Below, piece after piece: positions 28,734 through 38,153 of a stretch of 64,000 bases of DNA (positions within the stretch are counted from its first letter, which is position 1; each line of letters begins with the position of its first letter). The DNA comes from Hydrogenophaga sp. (GTDB taxonomy: Bacteria; Pseudomonadota; Gammaproteobacteria; Burkholderiales; Burkholderiaceae_C). The position numbers and the translations under genes were made by a program. The notes beneath the pieces were generated by a model. That model saw only the letters and a program-made list of their open reading frames with translations. It was not told where the DNA came from and searched no databases. Where the stretch lies: positions 868,001-932,000 of the forward strand of contig NZ_JAUCZF010000001.1 of NCBI RefSeq assembly GCF_030373245.1, in the 5' to 3' direction.

Positions 28734-30956
28734 TCATGCTTTCAGGAATTCGGCCTTGGTGCCGTGCCAGCGGGCGATGTGGCGCTCGGCGGCGGTGGGG
28801 TGCTGGCTGAGCATCTGCTCGGCGGCCTCGCGCGCCCAGGCCAGCAGGTGGCCGTCGGTGGCGAGGTCGGCGAAGCGCAGCATGGCGGCGCCGGACTGGC
28901 GAGCGCCCAGAAATTCGCCCGGGCCTCGTATCTCCAGGTCGCGGCGGGCGATCTCGAAGCCGTCGTTGGTCTCGGCCATGGCCTTCAGGCGCTCGCGCGC
29001 GGTCTCGCCCAGGCGCCCGCCATCGGGCGGGGTGTAGAGCAGCACGCAGGCCGAGGCCGCAGCGCCGCGGCCGACGCGGCCGCGCAGCTGGTGCAGCTGG
29101 CTCAGGCCAAAACGCTCGGCGTGCTCAATCACCATCAGCGAGGCGTTGGGCACGTCCACACCGACCTCGATCACCGTGGTCGACACCAGCACGCCCATTT
29201 GCCCAGCCTTGAACAGCTCCATCACCGCTTTCTTCTCAGGCGAGCTCATGCGCGAATGCAGCAGACCGACCAGCACGCCGGGCAATGCGGCGCTGAGATC
29301 GGCGTGGGTTTGCGTGGCGTTCGACAAATCCAACGCCTCGCTTTCTTCGATCAAGGGACACACCCAATACACCTGTCGCCCTTCGGCCACCTGCGCGCCA
29401 ATGCGGGCAATCACCTCGTCGCGCCGATGGTCAGCCATCACCTTGGTGACGATCGGCGTGCGCCCGGGAGGTAGCTCATCGATGGTCGACACATCCAGGT
29501 CGGCGTAGTAGCTCATGGCCAAGGTTCTTGGAATCGGCGTGGCGGTCATCATCAAGAGATGGGGCTCCCCCCCTTCGCTTGTGCGCTTCGCGTCGCCGCT
29601 TCGCGCCTCAAGGTGCAACGCGTGCGGACTGGCGAAGCCTGATCCACCGCGTTCTGGCCTTAAGGCTCCCTCGCCGGTGACTGGCCCCATTTTCGAACGC
29701 AGCGCCAGCCGCTGCGCCACACCAAACCGATGCTGCTCGTCGATGATGGCCAGCGCCAGATTCTGGAACTGCACCTGGTCCTGGATCACGGCGTGCGTAC
29801 CCACCACCAGTGCCGCCTCGCCGGAAGCGATCAGCGCCAGCATCTCGGTGCGCTGCTTTTTCTTCTGACTGCCAGTGAGCCAGGCGACGCGCTTGCCCAG
29901 CGGCGAGAGCAGTGGCTCCAGCCAGCCGATCAGCTTGGCGAAGTGCTGTTCGGCAAGGATTTCGGTGGGCGCCATGAGGGCGCACTGCCAGCCGCTGTCG
30001 ATGGCAATCGCTGCGGCCAACGCTGCCACCACCGTCTTGCCTGATCCCACGTCGCCCTGCAGCAGGCGGTGCATGGGCACCGGGCGCGCCAGGTCTTGCG
30101 CGATCTCATGACCCACGCGGCGCTGCGCATTGGTGAGCGCAAACGGCAAGGCCGCCAGCAGTTGCTCATGCAAGCCTTCGGGCCGTGTGGCCAGAGAGGG
30201 TGCACGCAGCGCATCGCGTTCGCGCTTGGCGGTGAGCTGAGAGAGCTGCTGCGCCAGCAGCTCCTCGGCCTTGAGGCGCTGCCAGGCCGGGTGGCTGCGG
30301 TCTTCGAGCGCCGCCATCGACACATCAGGACCAGGGTGGTGCAGGTAATGAAGCGCATCTCGCAGCGTGAACAGCGGTCCTTCGACATTGCGCACCACGT
30401 CCTTCAGCCCGCGCAGCAACTCGGGCGGCAGGGTCTCGGACAGGTCGGCGCGCTTCAGGCCGCTGGCCACCGCTTTGCGCAGATAGGCCTGGGGCAATTG
30501 CGCGCTGGTGGGATAGACCGGGGTGAGCGCATCGGGCAGCTCGCCACCGGCCGTGTGAAAGGCCGGGTGCATCATGGTGCGGCCCATGAAGCCGCCCCGG
30601 ATCTCACCACGCACACGGATGCGCGCGCCCACCGCCAGCGCTTTCTGCTGCGAAGGAAAAAAGTTGAAAAAGCGCAGGGTGCAGGTGTCGCTGCCGTCGT
30701 CCAGCGTCACCTGCAACTGGCGCCGTGGTCGAAAGCTCACTTCGTTGTGGGAGACCGTGCCTTCGACCTGCACCACCTCACCCTCGCGCGCCTCGCTCAT
30801 GCGAACGATGCGGGTTTCGTCCTCGTAGCGCAGCGGCAGGTGCAGCGCCAGGTCGATGTCGCGCACGAGGCCGAGTTTGCGCAAGGCCTTCTGGGGGGCG
30901 GAGAGCGCAGCCGCGGCGCGCTTGCCGCTGGTCGAGACATCTGGCTGGGCGGGCAT
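28734..30956 (-). CDS. recG: ATP-dependent DNA helicase RecG, with an in-frame repeat-derived insert
   Basis: 740 residues, longer than the roughly 690 of E. coli. In order: wedge/OB domain (VQVEGTVSHNEVSFRPRRQL), helicase domain 1 with Walker A GDVGSGKT (near residue 300) and the DEQH box, helicase domain 2 with MTATPIPRTLAM, STTVIEVGVDVPNA and the LHQLRGRVGRG motif, and the RecG C-terminal tail. It remodels stalled forks and branched DNA. Between LALRSKM and PHLLMMTATPIP lies an insert of about 40 residues (about 424-464) that E. coli RecG lacks; its DNA resembles the dispersed repeat family. Confidence 0.96.
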   Translation of the reverse strand: MPAQPDVSTSGKRAAAALSAPQKALRKLGLVRDIDLALHLPLRYEDETRIVRMSEAREGEVVQVEGTVSHNEVSFRPRRQLQVTLDDGSDTCTLRFFNFFPSQQKALAVGARIRVRGEIRGGFMGRTMMHPAFHTAGGELPDALTPVYPTSAQLPQAYLRKAVASGLKRADLSETLPPELLRGLKDVVRNVEGPLFTLRDALHYLHHPGPDVSMAALEDRSHPAWQRLKAEELLAQQLSQLTAKRERDALRAPSLATRPEGLHEQLLAALPFALTNAQRRVGHEIAQDLARPVPMHRLLQGDVGSGKTVVAALAAAIAIDSGWQCALMAPTEILAEQHFAKLIGWLEPLLSPLGKRVAWLTGSQKKKQRTEMLALIASGEAALVVGTHAVIQDQVQFQNLALAIIDEQHRFGVAQRLALRSKMGPVTGEGALRPERGGSGFASPHALHLEARSGDAKRTSEGGEPHLLMMTATPIPRTLAMSYYADLDVSTIDELPPGRTPIVTKVMADHRRDEVIARIGAQVAEGRQVYWVCPLIEESEALDLSNATQTHADLSAALPGVLVGLLHSRMSSPEKKAVMELFKAGQMGVLVSTTVIEVGVDVPNASLMVIEHAERFGLSQLHQLRGRVGRGAAASACVLLYTPPDGGRLGETARERLKAMAETNDGFEIARRDLEIRGPGEFLGARQSGAAMLRFADLATDGHLLAWAREAAEQMLSQHPTAAERHIARWHGTKAEFLKA
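29567..29687. repeat. Repeat-like in-frame insert within recG (copy 3)
   Basis: About 121 bases with CCCCCCCTTCGC, GCGCTTCGCGTC and GCAACG…GGACTGGCGAAGCC, echoing the intergenic copies. It encodes a Gly/Arg/Ser-rich stretch (GPVTGEGALRPERGG...) with no stop codons, located between helicase motifs II and III where E. coli has a short loop. Confidence 0.6.
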
Positions 30957-31017
30957 GGACGCATTGTGCCCGGCGGTGACAGCGCAGGCGCCAGCGCAGG
31001 GCTAGCATGGCGACACC

Positions 31018-31638
31018 ATGAAAGAATCCACCCACTTCTACGAACCCGCCCAAGGCCACGGCCTGCCGCACGATCCGTTCAATGCCATCGTCGGCCCCAG
31101 ACCCATCGGCTGGGTGTCGACCCGAGCGGCCGACGGCGTACTCAACCTCGCACCCTACAGCTTTTTCAACGCCTTCAACTATGTGCCGCCCATCGTGGGC
31201 TTTTGCAGCATCGGCCAGAAGGACTCGGTGCGCAACGCCGAATCCACCGGCGAGTTCGTGTGGAACCTGGTCACGCGCGAGCTGGCCGAGGCCATGAACC
31301 AGACCTGCGCAGCGGTAGGACCCGAAGTGGACGAGTTTGCGCTGGCTGGCCTCACCCCCGAGCCATCGCGCATCGTGGGCGTGCCCCGTGTCCAGCAAAG
31401 TCCGGTCACCTTCGAGTGCCGCGTGTCGCAGATCGTGCGGCTGAGCTCGGCCGCTGGCGTGGCCATCGACAGCTGGCTGGTGCTGGGCGAGGTGGTGGGC
31501 GTGCACATCGCCCAGCGTCTGCTCAAGGACGGCGTGTACGACACCGCCAACGCCGGTCACGTGCTGCGGGGCGGCGGGCCAGCCGACTACTTCACCATCG
31601 GCCCGGAGCAGTTGTTTCGCATGTTCCGACCGCGTTGA
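31018..31638 (+). CDS. Flavin reductase family protein
   Basis: 206 residues with the FMN-binding split-barrel fold of the flavin reductase-like family ([60 protein letters not shown]). Members bind FMN and reduce it with NAD(P)H or act as flavoproteins of unclear substrate. It is divergent from recG with 61 bp between them, and lies upstream of queA; no partner monooxygenase is adjacent. Confidence 0.85.
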   Translation: MKESTHFYEPAQGHGLPHDPFNAIVGPRPIGWVSTRAADGVLNLAPYSFFNAFNYVPPIVGFCSIGQKDSVRNAESTGEFVWNLVTRELAEAMNQTCAAVGPEVDEFALAGLTPEPSRIVGVPRVQQSPVTFECRVSQIVRLSSAAGVAIDSWLVLGEVVGVHIAQRLLKDGVYDTANAGHVLRGGGPADYFTIGPEQLFRMFRPR

Positions 31639-31708
31639 GCCTCTGCGGCGTCTGCCACAATCGGCGCCTTCAATCACCTTGGAACGGGTCCGTCCGGCCC
31701 TCAAGCAC

Positions 31709-32896
31709 ATGACCGATTCACCGCCTGCCGGGGCGCGCAGCTTCACCGTTGCGGACTTCGATTTTTCCCTCCCACCTGAGCTCATTGCCCAGCACCCTGC
31801 GCCCGAGCGCAGCGCCTCACGCCTGCTCGATGCCAGTGGCCACGAGCTTGTGGACCGCGTCTTTCGTGACCTATCCGCGCTGCTGAACCCCGGCGACCTG
31901 CTGGTGTTCAACGACACGCAGGTGGTGAAGGCGCGCCTGTTCGGCAGAAAAGCGTCCCCCCTGACGCTGCATCCGCAGCGTCTCCCCCAGGGGACCTCGA
32001 CCGGCTTGGGGCGGCCCGGCGCCGGTCAAGCGCCTGGCGGCAAGCTGGAACTGCTGATCGAGCGCGTGCTGCTGCCTCAGGAAGCACTGGACGGCAGCGC
32101 CAACGAAGTGGTGGGTCACCTGCGGGTAAGCAAGAAGCCACAGCCCGGTGGCTGGCTGCATATGGCCGGCGGTCTACAAGGCGGTGGATTTGATGCACAG
32201 TTTCTCGGCCGCTGGCCAGATGCCAATGGCCAGCTGTTTCGCCTGCGCCTGCTCCCGCCAGCCGATGAAACGCCCTACGACCTGATGGCCCAGCACGGCC
32301 ATGTGCCGCTGCCGCCCTACATCACCCACGCCGACGACGCCGACGACGAACGCCGCTACCAGACCGTGTTTGCACGCGTGCCAGGCGCTGTGGCCGCGCC
32401 GACCGCCGCGCTGCATTTTGATGAAGCCGTGCTCGCCGCCCTGGATGCGCGCGGCGTGCAGCGCGCCAGCGTCACCCTGCACGTGGGCGCTGGCACCTTC
32501 GCACCCATGAAGACCGAGCGCATCAGCGAACACGTGATGCACCACGAGCGCTACGCCATCCCGCCCGAAACGCTGCGCGCCATCGCCGCCTGCCGCGCGC
32601 GCGGTGGTCGCGTGGTGGCAGTCGGCACGACCACGGTGCGCACGCTGGAGAGCTGGGCCCGCAGCGGCGACACCTCGGGCGACACCAATATTTTCATCAC
32701 CCCAGGCTTTGACTTCAAGGTGGTGGATCTGCTGGTGACCAATTTCCACCTCCCCAAGAGCACGCTGATGATGCTGGTTAGCGCCTTCGCCGGCCACGAG
32801 CGGGTGATGGCGCTGTATGCGCACGCCGTCAGGCAGCGCTACCGCTTCTTCAGCTACGGCGACTCGATGCTGCTGAAAAGAACCTCAGGCGCCTAG
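31709..32896 (+). CDS. queA: tRNA preQ1(34) S-adenosylmethionine ribosyltransferase-isomerase QueA, with a short insert
   Basis: 395 residues. Family motifs are [56 protein letters not shown] and [12 protein letters not shown]. QueA transfers the ribosyl part of SAM to preQ1 in tRNA to make epoxyqueuosine; tgt, the preceding enzyme, is also in the window at 36964. The ATG at 31709 ([12 protein letters not shown]) is preferred over an upstream TTG at 31679. A roughly 26-residue insert separates RLFGRKAS from [11 protein letters not shown], which are adjacent in E. coli QueA. The stop overlaps the convergent MerR stop in a CTAG palindrome. Confidence 0.95.
   Translation: MTDSPPAGARSFTVADFDFSLPPELIAQHPAPERSASRLLDASGHELVDRVFRDLSALLNPGDLLVFNDTQVVKARLFGRKASPLTLHPQRLPQGTSTGLGRPGAGQAPGGKLELLIERVLLPQEALDGSANEVVGHLRVSKKPQPGGWLHMAGGLQGGGFDAQFLGRWPDANGQLFRLRLLPPADETPYDLMAQHGHVPLPPYITHADDADDERRYQTVFARVPGAVAAPTAALHFDEAVLAALDARGVQRASVTLHVGAGTFAPMKTERISEHVMHHERYAIPPETLRAIAACRARGGRVVAVGTTTVRTLESWARSGDTSGDTNIFITPGFDFKVVDLLVTNFHLPKSTLMMLVSAFAGHERVMALYAHAVRQRYRFFSYGDSMLLKRTSGA
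31957..32034. repeat. Repeat-like in-frame insert within queA (copy 4)
   Basis: About 78 bases containing CCCCCC, a GACGCTGCATCCGCAGCGTC hairpin, CCCCCAGGGGACC and TTGGGGCGGCCCGGCGCCGG. The block TTGGGnCGGCCCGGC is also in the copy at 38969. The length is a multiple of three, so the reading frame continues. Confidence 0.65.
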
Positions 32897-33309
32897 CGCC
32901 GTCGCTTCGATCGTGCTGCGGCCAAGAAAGGACTGCTGGAAGTTGTCCGCTGCAGCGCGGCTTTCTGGCGTCGCAACAGCCAACCTATGTGCTGGACCAA
33001 TCGGCGGCGCAGTGCGCGCAGCGCCGCTATCTGCGTATCCACTTCCTCGATGCGCTCGCGCATGAACGACGTCATGTCGTCGTAGGTCAGCCGTCCCGTT
33101 CGGTAAAGCGGCAACACCTCGGCCAGTCGATCCAGCGGGAATCCCAGGTCGCGCCCCATGGCGATGAAGATCGCCTCACGCACTGCACTGCTCTCGAACT
33201 CCCGGTGTCCCGATGGTGAGCGGCGAGCTTTCAGCAGACCTTGCGATTCGTAGCGCCGCAGGCGGTGAATCGATACGCCTGAGCGTTGGGCAAGTTCGGC
33301 GATCTTCAT
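32893..33309 (-). CDS. MerR-family transcriptional regulator
   Basis: 138 residues from the ATG at 33309 ([20 protein letters not shown]). The N-terminal HTH and wing ([19 protein letters not shown]) are followed by a long dimerisation helix ([20 protein letters not shown]) and a basic tail. There is no cysteine metal-sensing loop, so it is not a typical metal sensor; the effector is unknown. It is divergent from the thioesterase gene 77 bp away, its most likely target. Confidence 0.85.
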   Translation of the reverse strand: MKIAELAQRSGVSIHRLRRYESQGLLKARRSPSGHREFESSAVREAIFIAMGRDLGFPLDRLAEVLPLYRTGRLTYDDMTSFMRERIEEVDTQIAALRALRRRLVQHIGWLLRRQKAALQRTTSSSPFLAAARSKRRR

Positions 33310-33386
33310 GGCTCCAGTTTGGCGAACCTCGCGCAATGCGAGCTTCGCTAGCCTAGCAGCCTACCAACCACTGCCAGGAGCTTTCC

Positions 33387-33806
33387 GTGACCGATCTCAA
33401 CCAGATACGTGATGCGATTCTTGCCATGCCCATCGCCCGCACCTTGCAGCTGCGATTTGTCCAGCTGGCGCCCGGTCAGGTGGAGCTTGAAATGCCGATC
33501 CTGCCTTCGCTGTGTTTTCGGGAGGGCCAGCTGCAGGCAACCGCCATGTATGCCATCGCCGACTTCGCCGCGGTGGGCGCAGCGGCTACGCTGCTGCCGG
33601 ACGGCGGCTTCAACACCACCGTGGATGGCACCATCAAGCTTTTTGCCCCCGCGCGCGGCACGCACCTGCGGGCGATCGGTCGCGTGGTGAGTCATGGCCA
33701 ACAGCTGAGCGTGTGCTCGGCCGAGGTGCACGCGGTTGACGAAAGACGGCAGGTGCATTGCGCCACCCTGCTGGCGACTGCGCGCAATCACCTGCCGCTG
33801 GCCTGA
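33387..33806 (+). CDS. PaaI-type hotdog-fold thioesterase (GTG start)
   Basis: 139 residues. The GTG start follows a CCAGGAG ribosome site by 6 bases. The hotdog pattern is visible: LELRFVQLAPGQ-like strand, the helix ATAMYAIADFAAVGAA, and DGTIKLFAPARGTHLRAIGR. Members hydrolyse acyl- or aryl-CoA thioesters; the substrate here is unknown. It is convergent with the Rieske ferredoxin gene, 13 bp apart. Confidence 0.75.
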   Translation: MTDLNQIRDAILAMPIARTLQLRFVQLAPGQVELEMPILPSLCFREGQLQATAMYAIADFAAVGAAATLLPDGGFNTTVDGTIKLFAPARGTHLRAIGRVVSHGQQLSVCSAEVHAVDERRQVHCATLLATARNHLPLA

Positions 33807-33819
33807 ACATGCGCCGCGC

Positions 33820-34131
33820 TCAACCCAGGTCGAGGTACACCCGTCCGCCTTCGACCTTCACCGGCCAGCTCCTGACCGGCTCTGTGACCGGGCCGCCAGC
33901 GCAGGCGCCGGTGCGCACGTCGAACACGCCCTGGTGAAACGGGCATTCGACGAAGTGGCCTTCCACAAAACCGTCGCACAGCTTGGCCAGGCCATGGGTG
34001 CACTGGTTGTCGGTGGCGAACACTTCGCCGTCGACCGAGAACAGCACGATGTCTTGCCCCTCGGGCTCAACGGCGATGCCGGCGCCTTCAAACAGATCGG
34101 CCTCGGCGGCCACGTCGGTCCAGTTGCTCAT
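33820..34131 (-). CDS. Rieske [2Fe-2S] ferredoxin of an aromatic-ring hydroxylase
   Basis: 103 residues with the Rieske ligands Cys44-x-His46 (CTHG) and Cys63-x-x-His66 (CPFHQG). It resembles the NagAb/NdoA type that carries electrons to ring-hydroxylating oxygenases. The gene starts 2 bp after the beta-subunit stop, so it is the third gene of the oxygenase operon. The matching ferredoxin reductase is not in the window. Confidence 0.9.
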   Translation of the reverse strand: MSNWTDVAAEADLFEGAGIAVEPEGQDIVLFSVDGEVFATDNQCTHGLAKLCDGFVEGHFVECPFHQGVFDVRTGACAGGPVTEPVRSWPVKVEGGRVYLDLG

Positions 34132-34133
34132 GT

Positions 34134-34625
34134 TCAGATGGGGTAAATGATGGCGTTGGGAATCATCTCACTGTCGTAAATGCACAGCCGCTGCGCAAAC
34201 TTCAGGCCGGCGGGTGTGTGCACCACGGTGTCGATGTAACGGCCCACGTTGTACACCGTGCTGGGTCCGTCGAGCTTGGTGCGGAACACGGCGTAGTTGG
34301 CTTCGCAGTGCAGGTCGCCGGCATCGTCGATGCGGCGCAGCACCGGCGCACCCACCACATGACGCTGGTAGTACGGGTCGTGGAACAGCGTTTCCTTGAT
34401 GCCGTAAACACGGTCTCGCAGCATGGCCTTGCTGTCGAACGCCAGCGTGGCCAGTGGAAAGCCGCGCTCGAAGTTTTCGCGCGGCTGCAGCTTGTAGACG
34501 CAGCGCTCGGTGAAGAAGGTTGGCCACAGGTCCCAGTCGCCGCTGTCGACCGCCAGCGCGTAGTCGGCATAAAGCTGTTGCAGTTGCTGAAAGGTGCCGA
34601 AATCCAGCGCGGGAAGCCCACTCAT
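34134..34625 (-). CDS. Aromatic-ring-hydroxylating oxygenase beta subunit, salicylate 5-hydroxylase small subunit-like
   Basis: 163 residues, the size of NagH. SnoaL-like cone fold of ring-hydroxylating beta subunits (LQQLYADYALAVDSGDWDLW; FFTERCVYKLQPRENFERGF). It supports the alpha hexamer and has no cofactor. Its ATG overlaps the alpha stop (ATGA), giving tight coupling. Confidence 0.88.
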   Translation of the reverse strand: MSGLPALDFGTFQQLQQLYADYALAVDSGDWDLWPTFFTERCVYKLQPRENFERGFPLATLAFDSKAMLRDRVYGIKETLFHDPYYQRHVVGAPVLRRIDDAGDLHCEANYAVFRTKLDGPSTVYNVGRYIDTVVHTPAGLKFAQRLCIYDSEMIPNAIIYPI

Positions 34626-35944
34626 GACTTCGTCTCCGATGGGCTATCTGAGACTGGCTCGGGCGCTTCCATCACCTCACGCCAGTAGCGGTACATGCCG
34701 CGGATCAGCGTTTCGGTGACCATGTGGTCGGTGTCGCCCACCTCGCGGCCACCAAGTTCGGCGAGTGCACGGTGTTGCGGCTTGCTCTCGAACGCCTGCT
34801 GCGAAAACTCGATGACCTCGCCATCGTCAGCGCTCACGAAACCGGCCGGACCGAACAGGTTGGACTGACGCAGTCTTCGCTCGGTCATCTCGGGCGTGTC
34901 ATCGGCGAAGCCGAAATGGGTCCAGACAAAGTCAAACGCGCCGTGGCCGTCGGGCTGGATGTGGCGGGTGGACACGCTGTTGACCTGCTGCTGAAGGACC
35001 ACACTGGGGAACAGCGTGGTCATCACCGCCGTCGGCATCTTTTCGCCCATCTGCCACCACGGCTCTGGCACGATGTCCAGAAAGCGCGGGTCCTCCAGCT
35101 GCATCTTGTCCTTGAAGCTGGACACCTGCGTGACCTGCGCCGCGCCGCCGCTGGCCTCGCCCATGCTGCCGCGTGTGGAGATCATGGCGGCGTGACGGTG
35201 GTGGCGATCCATGCGCAGCTCGCTCTGGTTGTCGGCGCGCCAGAGACCGAAGGTGACAAACCAGGTGTGCAACAGACCGGGGTGGTACGGGTCCTTGATG
35301 TTCTCCTGCATCAGCTTCCAGTTGCCCGGGATGCGCTGGCGGTTGTAGCCCAACAGGGTGAGATCGCGGCCGTTGAACAGCCGGTCGAAGTAGGCCAGGA
35401 TGGTCGGCCCCATGAAGTCTTCGAGCGACTCCACGGCGTGGTCGAACGAAGCGAACACCACGCCGCCGCGCGACGCTACCTTGAGTTTGGTGAGCGCGTG
35501 GTCCTTGGGGTCGAAGTCCGCGGGCATGCCTCCGTTGACTTTGCCACCCTGGCGCACGCCACGGCGAAAGGGCACGCCTTGCAAGTCGCCATTGGGCGCG
35601 TAGCTCCACTGATGGTAAGGGCAGACGAACTCGGTCTGGTTGCCCTGGCGCTTGCGGCAAAAGCGCATGCCGCGGTGCGCGCAAACGTTCTCCAGCACAT
35701 GAATGGCGCCGTCGGCGGCGCGCGTCATGATCACCGAGCGCTCGCCCACCACCGTGCGCTTGAAATCGCCCGGGTTCGGAATCTCGGCCTCCAGCCCCAC
35801 ATAACACCAGTGGCCCCGGTAGAAGAACCTCTCCAGCTCACGCTGATGGCGCTGGGCGTCGGTGTAGACCGCAAACGGGATGCGGCTGGTGCCGCCGGAT
35901 TCCCAGAGCAAGGGTTCGGACGGGCAGGCAGTGGCGGAAGTCAT
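34622..35944 (-). CDS. Aromatic-ring-hydroxylating oxygenase alpha subunit, salicylate 5-hydroxylase-like
   Basis: 440 residues from the ATG at 35944, which has an AAGGAGA site. The Rieske domain binds iron-sulfur through Cys88-x-His90 (CAHRGMRFC) and Cys108-x-x-His111 (CPYHQW). The mononuclear iron site includes His221 and His226 in DPYHPGLLH. Segments such as RIPGNWKLMQENIKDPYHPG and FDFVWTHFGF match NagG, the large subunit that converts salicylate to gentisate in naphthalene degraders (recalled, not searched). Gentisate dioxygenase genes and a reductase are not nearby, so the pathway must be completed elsewhere. A different benzoate substrate is possible. Confidence 0.88.
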   Translation of the reverse strand: MTSATACPSEPLLWESGGTSRIPFAVYTDAQRHQRELERFFYRGHWCYVGLEAEIPNPGDFKRTVVGERSVIMTRAADGAIHVLENVCAHRGMRFCRKRQGNQTEFVCPYHQWSYAPNGDLQGVPFRRGVRQGGKVNGGMPADFDPKDHALTKLKVASRGGVVFASFDHAVESLEDFMGPTILAYFDRLFNGRDLTLLGYNRQRIPGNWKLMQENIKDPYHPGLLHTWFVTFGLWRADNQSELRMDRHHRHAAMISTRGSMGEASGGAAQVTQVSSFKDKMQLEDPRFLDIVPEPWWQMGEKMPTAVMTTLFPSVVLQQQVNSVSTRHIQPDGHGAFDFVWTHFGFADDTPEMTERRLRQSNLFGPAGFVSADDGEVIEFSQQAFESKPQHRALAELGGREVGDTDHMVTETLIRGMYRYWREVMEAPEPVSDSPSETKS

Positions 35945-36011
35945 CACGGGTCTCCTTGTTGAGCGTGCCAGACGCCCATCATGGCTTGCCCCCACCCATC
36001 CCACAATCGAC

Positions 36012-36041
36012 TTGCGGCAATACGCGATATCAGTTCCGCAA
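36012..36041. promoter_or_regulatory. Inverted repeat upstream of the oxygenase operon
   Basis: TTGCGG (36012-36017) and CCGCAA (36036-36041) form a perfect 6-bp dyad around an 18-bp centre that contains GATATC. It lies 68 bp upstream of the alpha-subunit ATG, in promoter position. The regulator is unknown and no regulator gene is adjacent. Confidence 0.4.
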
Positions 36042-36266
36042 ATACCAGTCGCTCTACTCCAAGGCAAGCGTCGAGCCATGTCCGCCCAGACAGGCCGAGA
36101 AGATGCCGTGATTCACTGCCCGCAGCGTTGCACAAAACACCACACTGCCATGTGATTGGCCCGCATTTGCAGGATTTTGTAACACCTTCAGCCTCACTTT
36201 GATCGACCCAGCAGGGCGTGGACAAGACAATGGATGGGGATTTTTCTCCATGTAAGAGGTATTGAA

Positions 36267-36431
36267 TTGATTGAAGTGTTTGTGCGGCTTGGTCTGGCTT
36301 TGTTGCTGTCCTTGAGCCTGGCCCTGTTGATGGCTTGGGGCTGGCACAGCTCCGACCGCGCGCCCGATGCGCTTTACAGTGCGTCCAGCGAAAACAGCGT
36401 CAGCACGCCGCCCGCCATCCCGAACAACTGA
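36267..36431 (+). CDS. Possible small single-pass membrane protein
   Basis: A TTG start at 36267 lies 7 bases after AAGAGG and would give 54 residues: a membrane helix (LGLALLLSLSLALLMAWGW) followed by a polar tail rich in Ser, Asn and Pro. An ATG at 36234 in the same frame would add 11 residues without a ribosome site. The short hydrophobic protein lies just before the cytochrome c gene. No family is recognised; it could be chance. Confidence 0.4.
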   Translation: MIEVFVRLGLALLLSLSLALLMAWGWHSSDRAPDALYSASSENSVSTPPAIPNN

Positions 36432-36457
36432 TTTCGGTTGCCGGTAGCCCGGGGTGC

Positions 36458-36471
36458 TTGACGTGAATCAA
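36458..36471. promoter_or_regulatory. FNR/ANR-type box upstream of cytochrome c
   Basis: TTGACGTGAATCAA matches the FNR dyad TTGAT-N4-ATCAA with one mismatch. It is centred about 64 bp before the cytochrome c ATG, a suitable place for oxygen-responsive activation. Confidence 0.6.
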
Positions 36472-36528
36472 GCCGCCCGGGCGATGGGCTGCTAGGCTGA
36501 TCAGCCTGTGCATCGCCAGGTCCCACCC

Positions 36529-36930
36529 ATGAAATTGCTTCTCAGCGCCTGCCTGCTGACATTGGCCTGGGCGCCAGGTATCGCATTCGCCGATGACGCG
36601 GTCACGGTGCTCACGATCGCTCAGGATCACGGCTGTCTGGCCTGTCACGCCATCGACGGCCAGCCCTCGGGTGCTCTGGGTGCCCTGCCGGTGGGTCCGG
36701 CGTGGCGCGATCTGGCGCGCCGCTACAAGAGCGTCAAGGGCGCGCAACAAACACTCACGACCAAGATCATGACCGGCTCAAGCCCCGAAGCCAGCCGCTC
36801 CACCGCCTACGAAAGTCACTGGAGCGGCCAAGTCAGCGGCGAGTTCATGCCCTCACACCGCTCGTCCATCTCCGAGGTCGAAGCGGCGCGGCTGGTGACT
36901 TGGATCCTGGCGCTGGACCTGCCGAACTGA
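36529..36930 (+). CDS. Periplasmic c-type cytochrome
   Basis: 133 residues from the ATG at 36529. A signal peptide (KLLLSACLLTLAWAPGIAFA) is followed by one heme c motif, Cys36-x-x-Cys39-His40 (CLACH), and a likely distal Met in GEFMPSH. The size and layout fit a small c551/c552-type class I cytochrome that carries electrons in the periplasm. The FNR-like box upstream suggests expression at low oxygen, which is inference. Confidence 0.85.
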   Translation: MKLLLSACLLTLAWAPGIAFADDAVTVLTIAQDHGCLACHAIDGQPSGALGALPVGPAWRDLARRYKSVKGAQQTLTTKIMTGSSPEASRSTAYESHWSGQVSGEFMPSHRSSISEVEAARLVTWILALDLPN

Positions 36931-38130
<1,200 letters not shown>

Positions 38131-38153
38131 CCTTCCCAACGCAGGAGCGTCCC

